Source: Cristatella mucedo (taxonomy: Eukaryota; Bryozoa; Phylactolaemata; Cristatellidae). Taken from it: a DNA stretch of 64,000 nt. The position numbers and the translations under genes were made by a program. Under the pieces are notes generated by a model. That model made no database searches, was not told the DNA's origin, and was given only the letters and a program-made list of their open reading frames with translations. Positions 58,628 to 64,000 of the stretch are shown here, piece after piece. Every line of letters starts with the position of its first letter. Position 1 is the first letter of the stretch. The stretch is from the NCBI GenBank assembly GCA_009760855.2, contig WPIO01000103.1, positions 1,072,001 through 1,136,000 on the forward strand. The letters run 5' to 3'.

Positions 58628-59644
58628 CCTTGACATTCATTCGTTGCTTTGCGTCGTCCGTCCGCCGCATCTACCTGCAATTACCGTCGTCGCCGGTGGG
58701 CGCTCGCTGTTACAGCTTGCCGCCGCCGCCATGGGCAGCGAGGTCACGGCCGTGGGAGCGGCGGCTCGGCCTCTGCACCTACTGGCAGTTGCGTCGCTCG
58801 CCGTCGGCGCAGTTCGACGTCGGCGGCGCAAGCGCGATACAAAATGCTGCGTCCGTTTGAGCCTCGGCCTCAGCCGTGCACGTTGCCGGCCTCCTCCCCC
58901 TCCGGACGGTCGGGCGAGCGGGATAGGGGGGGCAAGCTAGGGGGGAGGAGGGACTGGCGTAAGGGATTCCGAACTCGCAAGTTTCGCATTCGCCTCCTGC
59001 TGGCGGCTGCTCGCCGAATGCTCCCGGTTTAATAATGACCGGCTGAGCAGAGCGTCGCGATCGCCAGACGCTAGCGGCGGCCGCGGCGTCTGCAGACAGT
59101 CCGCCGTTCGTGCCGCCGGTGCAATGACGTCGCAGCAGGACGCGAAGGCGTGCGCGCGGAGAGGGTTCGAGCCACGGAAATGAGTAAGTGAAGGACGCAG
59201 GACGGCGGCCAATTTGCTGTGCGCCCCATCTTGAGTCCGTCTACTTGCACCGATCGAATAAGCACTCGTCGGATAACGCGTGCAATCGAAACGAAGAAAA
59301 AGTGCTGTCGCTGCGGCACGGCCCTCCGACAGCTTTCCATTGTCCAAGCGCGATCGAGCTGTACGCAGCGCATGCAAGATTGAATAGTCCTGTCTGCCGC
59401 CTCCATCGCCAGAAGCAGCAGCAGCGGCAGCGGCGGCATCGGCAGCAGCGGCGGCGGCGGAGGCGGCGGCGGCGGCGGAGGCGGCGGCGGCAGCAGTGGA
59501 ATGAATTATATTCACAGCCTTCTCAAGCCGCTGCGACATGCCATCATGGTCGGATGGCGCATTAAATCTCCTAAGCTAAGAAAAAGTATATGAGAAATAT
59601 AGCCAGATAAGGACGTTAAAAGCTGATTGCTTCTCTCAAGGCTG
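58628..59644. other. GC-rich stretch with an ATG in strong context
   Basis: An ATG at 58731 in GCCGCCGCCATGG context begins MGSEVTAVGAAARPLHLLAV and runs 69 codons to 58940. Its hydrophobic LHLLAVASLAVGA could be a signal peptide, but the rest is low-complexity and no splice partner was found. A CAG/CGG repeat lies at 59411-59498. Confidence 0.3.
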
Positions 59645-59745
59645 AAATAATAATAATAATAATGCACTCGATAAAGCGCCCTCAGAGAACTCAGTCTCTT
59701 TCTAGGCACTTTACATTTGCTGCAAAGAGACACGCAAGAAAACTT
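59645..59745 (-). repeat. LINE-A 3' end
   Basis: (AAT)n tail, ACTCGATAAAGCGCCCTCAG, AGAACTCAGTCTCTTTCTAG, GCACTTTACATTTGCTGCAA. Truncated soon after. Confidence 0.92.
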
Positions 59746-60082
59746 AGCTCGCTGTAAGCAGAGCTTACGAAAAGAATGCTGCTAGAGATTTATTGCTAGG
59801 GAGAAATACGGCCGTTAAATTAATTAATCATGTCTGAAACTTAAAAAATTTAAGTCTGTGACCCTAGTTCCTGCATAAAACACGGCTTTTCGCTGTCGAA
59901 TGTGATAATAGCTACGATATCTCCGTCTTACCTACGATGCTTGCCAAAGTTTGGCTGGTGACGCGCTGCTGAAACAGATTTGTCCGTCAACAGCCTGCAC
60001 CGCAAATAGTGTCAGACAAGTAGATAAACCGCAATCTTTCTGATCGCAAATTTGGCGGCAGATCCTGTTTATATAAACGCTG

Positions 60083-60205
60083 AGCTGATTTGGTCCAGAG
60101 GTGCTCGCCCCAACCAAGGCCTGGCTGAGGTCATGGGCTTGAGCCCCGAGGCATATGTGAAGCGCCTGAATAGGGATTAATTTCTCTCGGGGCGGTATAA
60201 AAATG
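60083..60205 (+). repeat. SINE-B: tRNA-like head with LINE-A-like tail
   Basis: Head GAGCTGATTTGGTCCAGAGG with TGCTCG, a B-box-like GGGCTTGAGCCC, then GTGAAGCGCCTGAATAGGGA, TTAATTTCTCTCGGGGCGGT and an A-rich end. It matches 33777-33910 and the complement of 47118-47267. Confidence 0.85.
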
Positions 60206-60774
60206 AAAAAATAATAAAAAATTTATTTATTTTAATTAAAACATTGTTTTCAGACGTTACGCTTCAAAATTGACTTACGCGATTCTCTCGGAAAGACGCG
60301 GTGCCGGATTTCGTCAATTTTGCACGCCTCTCCTTCGCTCTCTACAGCTTGGAAATTTCAATGCAGAATTCGCAGACCGAGTTTAAGGTTTTAGCAGGCC
60401 AAACTTGGCCTGCTCAGATTAATAAGAGCGATGTTTAAACGACGCCTATCGTTCAAACTTTTTTCCGCCGCACTTAAAATGATACAAACTACTGAAGGGA
60501 AGTTGGGAAGTGTCTACAAAGTCAATGGTTACCAGCTGACAGCTCCTGAAGCAACTCATGCGCCATGATTTCTCGCGGGACTCCGCAATTTCTTGACTGC
60601 CTGTCTACACTCTTAAAACTCCTTACAAGGCTATGTAGAATCATAAAAGGCTTCTCGAGAAGAACCTTGGTAGTAAAACTGCTTTAAGGACTATTAGGGT
60701 AGCTAAGAAGAGAGCAGGGCTTTTATTCCTCTCAAGATACTTTCCTTCAGATAGAATTATAGATACTTCCCTTC

Positions 60775-60821
<47 letters not shown>

Positions 60822-61761
60822 GCATGAAAATAGCCTAAGTGTAATCGAGACAACTGAATACATTTACCTTGAAGGTAGATAAAATTCAGCAATTGGAAGT
60901 TAATGGCCTATAAATAGATAATAGCCTTACCAGAGTGACTAACCTTTTAATCAGAAAGTATAAAGTGCCACTTCAGTTAAGAAGAGGATTTCCTGAAGAG
61001 GAGTGAGAAAATTCATGCTCCTGAGAGGGAGATTCTCTTTATAATTTTGATAAGTTTATAGAGGAAAGGTAATCTTTCCCATGGTAAAGAATTAATGAAG
61101 TAAGGAGACTCAAATCTAAAGTAGCTTCGCAATCCCTTAGGGTAAGTTGGATCAGCCTTTATAACTATCACACCTTGAGTAAAACCTTGTAAAGGTTAGT
61201 GATAGAAACTGACCCAAGAATCCAATCACTAGGCTAATAAAGGTAACAATAAGTTGTTTGCGCTGTAAACACAAAGAGAGTAATCTTATACAAGATGATT
61301 AGCAAAGAACTTATCGAGGGGTAAACAAGGAATCTAGTCATGCATTCGATGCTTTCAAGAAGCATCGGTCTTGCAAGCCGAAGAGCGATATTCTCCAAGA
61401 TGCTGAGCTCATAGTCATTCAACACTTCCTGTCTGATTTCAAGTCAGACTCGCAAAGAGTTATGATCATCGACTAATGAAGTTAGTCAACCATTCTGTAG
61501 CAAGGAGATCCAAGGAGAACAAGCTAAACTAAAGGATAGTCACTCGATGCCCAATAGCCTCACAAGAAGCTTCTACAGCGCATCTTCAAATTCTTATTAA
61601 ATTACGTAAGTTAGTTACTTGGTGTCAGAAGAAGAGTTGACTCGCAAGAGAGAGCTTCATGAACGAACTTTAGCTTCCCTGATTACAGGTAAGAGTATTT
61701 TTTCTCCAGTGTAGGCCATCTTGATTCCACGTGCAGTGGATAGCACCACGCGTTCATCGAC
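60206..61761. other. AT-rich stretch, no gene seen
   Basis: Contains a (TA)n at 60776-60815. No supported coding or repeat feature. The segment 60880-61700 has a uniform purine-rich look but matches nothing I recognise. Confidence 0.45.
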
Positions 61762-62415
61762 GTGGCGTCCAGATATTTAGTAACAGTTTACAATGATAAA
61801 AATGAGCCATCAGGAGAAGCTAGTTTCGCTGCCGGCTGTGTTTAGAGCCCCTATCGCGTCGGGCATTGTAACATTCGTTCATTCGAAAGCGAGGAAGAAC
61901 AGCAGGTCACAGGTCACGCTGTTTCAGAAAATGCTGGTCATCAGGCATCCGCCGAGTCTTGGGGTACTGGTTGTACTGTGGCCCGTATTCCACGTGCCAG
62001 AGCAAATGGCACTCACCGTTCAGGTCAAGGTTCTTTCGCAAATATGTGAGGCGTCCGAATGCTCGCTCAAACCAAGACATGGAGGAGGCGGTACAGATGA
62101 GTTAATATCAGTCAGAAGAAATGTGCACTGTGCTCTGCTGCTGCTGGCTGCTACTGGCATGCCTGCACTAGTTATGTCAAAAGTGCAAAAAATTGAAAGG
62201 ATCCCTGAGGTTCCTCTAGTTTTGTCTGACAACATTCAGCAGTAAAAAAGGCTAAGGAAGCTGTGAAGCTGCTGAGGACTTGTAAGGCCTGGCCTGACAT
62301 TCGACAGGTATAGAATTCGAAGAGGCTTAGCGCAGGCAAGGGTAGGATGGGAAATCGCAGGCGTGCGCGTCCAAAGCTATCATATTTAATAGTTACATGG
62401 AAATTCCTTTTCAAT
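61762..62415 (+). pseudogene. RPL4: ribosomal protein L4 (uL4) processed pseudogene, partial
   Basis: An intronless, frameshifted copy of the 60S ribosomal protein L4. The start codon position reads GTG at 61762. The next codons give LVTVYNDKNEPSGEAS in one frame, then LPAVFRAPI and [11 protein letters not shown] in another (from about 61820). [14 protein letters not shown] and RSGQGSF follow in a third frame. The parent frame then returns to ALVMSKVQKIERIPEVPLV, and KEAVKLLR, KAWPDIRQV and AGKGRMGNRRRA lie beyond a stop near 62245. That covers about the first half of the roughly 400-residue family. Loss of the start, three or more frameshifts and stops mean it is not functional. Lack of introns suggests retrotransposition by a LINE, but I see no clear poly(A) or target duplication. 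Confidence 0.88.
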
Positions 62416-62784
62416 AGTCGACAAGCGAGATAATTTTAAAAAAATAACGGAAAAAGATAGAAGGATTGCAACCTTAAGAAAAGGAGGCTAAGCTTACTAA
62501 GCATACTGAAGAGGTTGATCATTAGTAAAACTATAAGTATTAGCGATTAGATGAATACGGACAGTAGGTGGGTGTTTTATAAAGGGTAGTAAGGTGCAAG
62601 GCTGTAAGACTTCGAAAATGCGGCAGAAATGTAATGCCTTCTCCAGGTGATCGTGGAGTAGCGTTAGCAAATTGCGTCCAAACCTTTACACTTAGTAAGC
62701 AATGTTATATCTTTTGAAGAACATATATTTTGGCGACGTTGTCATTGTATAAATTACTGAGTTTGCCAATTTTAATCAATTTTT
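62416..62784. other. AT-rich stretch, no gene seen
   Basis: An A-rich run at 62432-62455 follows the L4 pseudogene and could be a decayed tail, but L4 homology stops well short of its C-terminus, so this is doubtful. Confidence 0.35.
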
Positions 62785-62927
62785 AACCATGCTATTCGTG
62801 TTGTTTATCAAGCAGGATACCACTCACCATTCGACCGTGCTTCCTTTGCAGCAAATGGAAAGCACCTAGAAAGGGACTAAGTTCTATGAGGACGCTTTAA
62901 TAAGTGGCTTATTATCATTATTTTTAC
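62785..62927 (+). repeat. LINE-A 3' end
   Basis: TTTAACCATGCTATTCGTGT, CTTTGCAGCAAATGGAAAGC, ACCTAGAAAGGGACTAAGTT, then an ATT-rich tail. Confidence 0.88.
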
Positions 62928-64000
62928 AGCACGCATGACGAGATGTAAATGAATTGCCAGTGCAATGCTTCTATATACTACGCTGTTCACATAGCAACAT
63001 TTTTAGCTGCAAATCAGGAGATGTAATTACGAATAACTATTTTATACTGACTTCAAATCACTGATAAATTACAGATAGCGCACACTAATAAAGGAAATCA
63101 GATCAAGTTCAATATATTATGATTTCCAGATATTTGGTAGTCAAACTGTAGCTGCTGGTACCTAAATTCAGAGGTGCTTCGATGAAAAACGGTTTCTACA
63201 ACGAAGGTTATTAAACAGGTATTTAGTGGTCACTCATAAAGGAAACTGGCCACAGCTAAGCAATTTTTGTCACTATTACTTCCTGGTTCTGAATTTATTT
63301 AAATGAGCGAGGTTTACATGTACTCCACATTCAGACAGAAATTTGAGTAATTATGAACTTAAAAATCTAGCGTAGCTGATTAAAATGTTAAGGCAATAAT
63401 CTCATCTACAAATTTTAGAAGTGTGCACAATTTAACCAAACAATCGGCCTTTATTTATGGGACGATTCAGATGACCCTACTGTGTATTAAAATTATTCAA
63501 TCACATTAGACTTTCAACGTAAGCTATGCAATCCCTTATGACTGTAATGAAAATAACGCTTTGCAAACTGTCAGTATATTATGAATGTCATGTTCTATTG
63601 AATATGGTGGCATCCTGCTGAAAACTAAGAAAAGAAGGTAAAACAACCTTGGATTTTGGATAGTAATTTCTTGCAGGAGTCGCTCCGCATAGTGACCCAC
63701 CAATTTCCCTTGGCTGGCGCACCATTCTTCAAAACGTCGGCACGCTTAGTACAGGTTTGCATGTAATTCTTGGCACATCACCTAGGCTGAGGATAAGCTA
63801 GGCACAGCTTTCAACTAGTCCAGAATTGGCGCAAATTCTCGCCGCCTGTGAGGGTCCGAGAGAAAATTCAGATTGATCGTTGTTGTATCCAGATACCTAA
63901 TACCGTTCGGCAAGCTTTTTTCGCAAGGAAATATTTCCAGATCTATGCAAAATATGTGTAAAATGCCTTATATGATCCGGGTTTCCAATATGTAAACTCT
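62928..64000. other. AT-rich right end
   Basis: Apart from the candidate exon at 63677-63754 nothing is recognised. Confidence 0.45.
63677..63754 (+). CDS. candidate internal exon, unknown gene
   Basis: A 78-nt open segment between an acceptor-like TTTCTTGCAG and a weak donor GTTTGC, richer in G and C than its AT-rich surroundings. It would encode ESLRIVTHQF then PLAGAPFFKT in the frame starting at its first base. I do not recognise the peptide. No partner exon was found to the window end at 64000, so this is a tentative call. Confidence 0.25.

Noticed and set aside
56156-59565. Arg/Ala/Pro-rich frames of up to 235 codons
   Set aside because: Compositional, overlapping on both strands, no recognisable domain or splice structure.

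Overview
The window is metazoan nuclear DNA: spliced genes with GT-AG introns, an H2A/H2B pair with histone 3' stem-loops, a cilia/flagella tektin gene, and many non-LTR retrotransposons, tRNA-derived SINEs and microsatellites. Intron length, repeat content and the receptor type point to an invertebrate. I cannot name the phylum with confidence.

Layout. (1) 604-7313 (+): the 3' seven coding exons of a class B1 (secretin-family) GPCR. Its upstream exons lie off the left edge. (2) 7.3-34 kb: a repeat-rich interval with GC-rich non-coding blocks, a nearly intact hAT transposon (14452-17614) with one frameshift in its transposase, and a head-to-head H2A/H2B pair (18053-19087), both members disrupted. 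It also holds many fragments of two LINE families, here called LINE-A and LINE-B, and two tRNA-derived SINE families, SINE-A and SINE-B. (3) 34100-42111 (+): a second, diverged class B1 GPCR with ten phase-consistent exons from the hormone-binding domain to the stop codon. Its signal-peptide exon was not found. (4) 43.6-50 kb: a long degraded LINE-A copy with endonuclease and reverse-transcriptase parts, nested retroelements and a long GA microsatellite. (5) 51460-55326 (-): a complete seven-exon tektin gene, closest to tektin-3, coding for 466 residues, with introns full of simple repeats. (6) 55.7-59.6 kb: GC-rich DNA with no recognised gene. (7) 61762-62415 (+): a processed pseudogene of ribosomal protein L4 (uL4). 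(8) The AT-rich right end has one candidate exon at 63677-63754.

The genes do not form one pathway. The two receptors are tandem paralogues: six shared exons have exactly equal lengths (130, 157, 134, 86, 142 and 42 nt) and the same phases, while the proteins have diverged strongly. The repeats give a relative history: LINE-B inserted into LINE-A, SINE-A into a LINE-A tail and SINE-B into a LINE-A copy. SINE-B ends in a LINE-A-like 3' hairpin, which suggests a LINE/SINE partnership.
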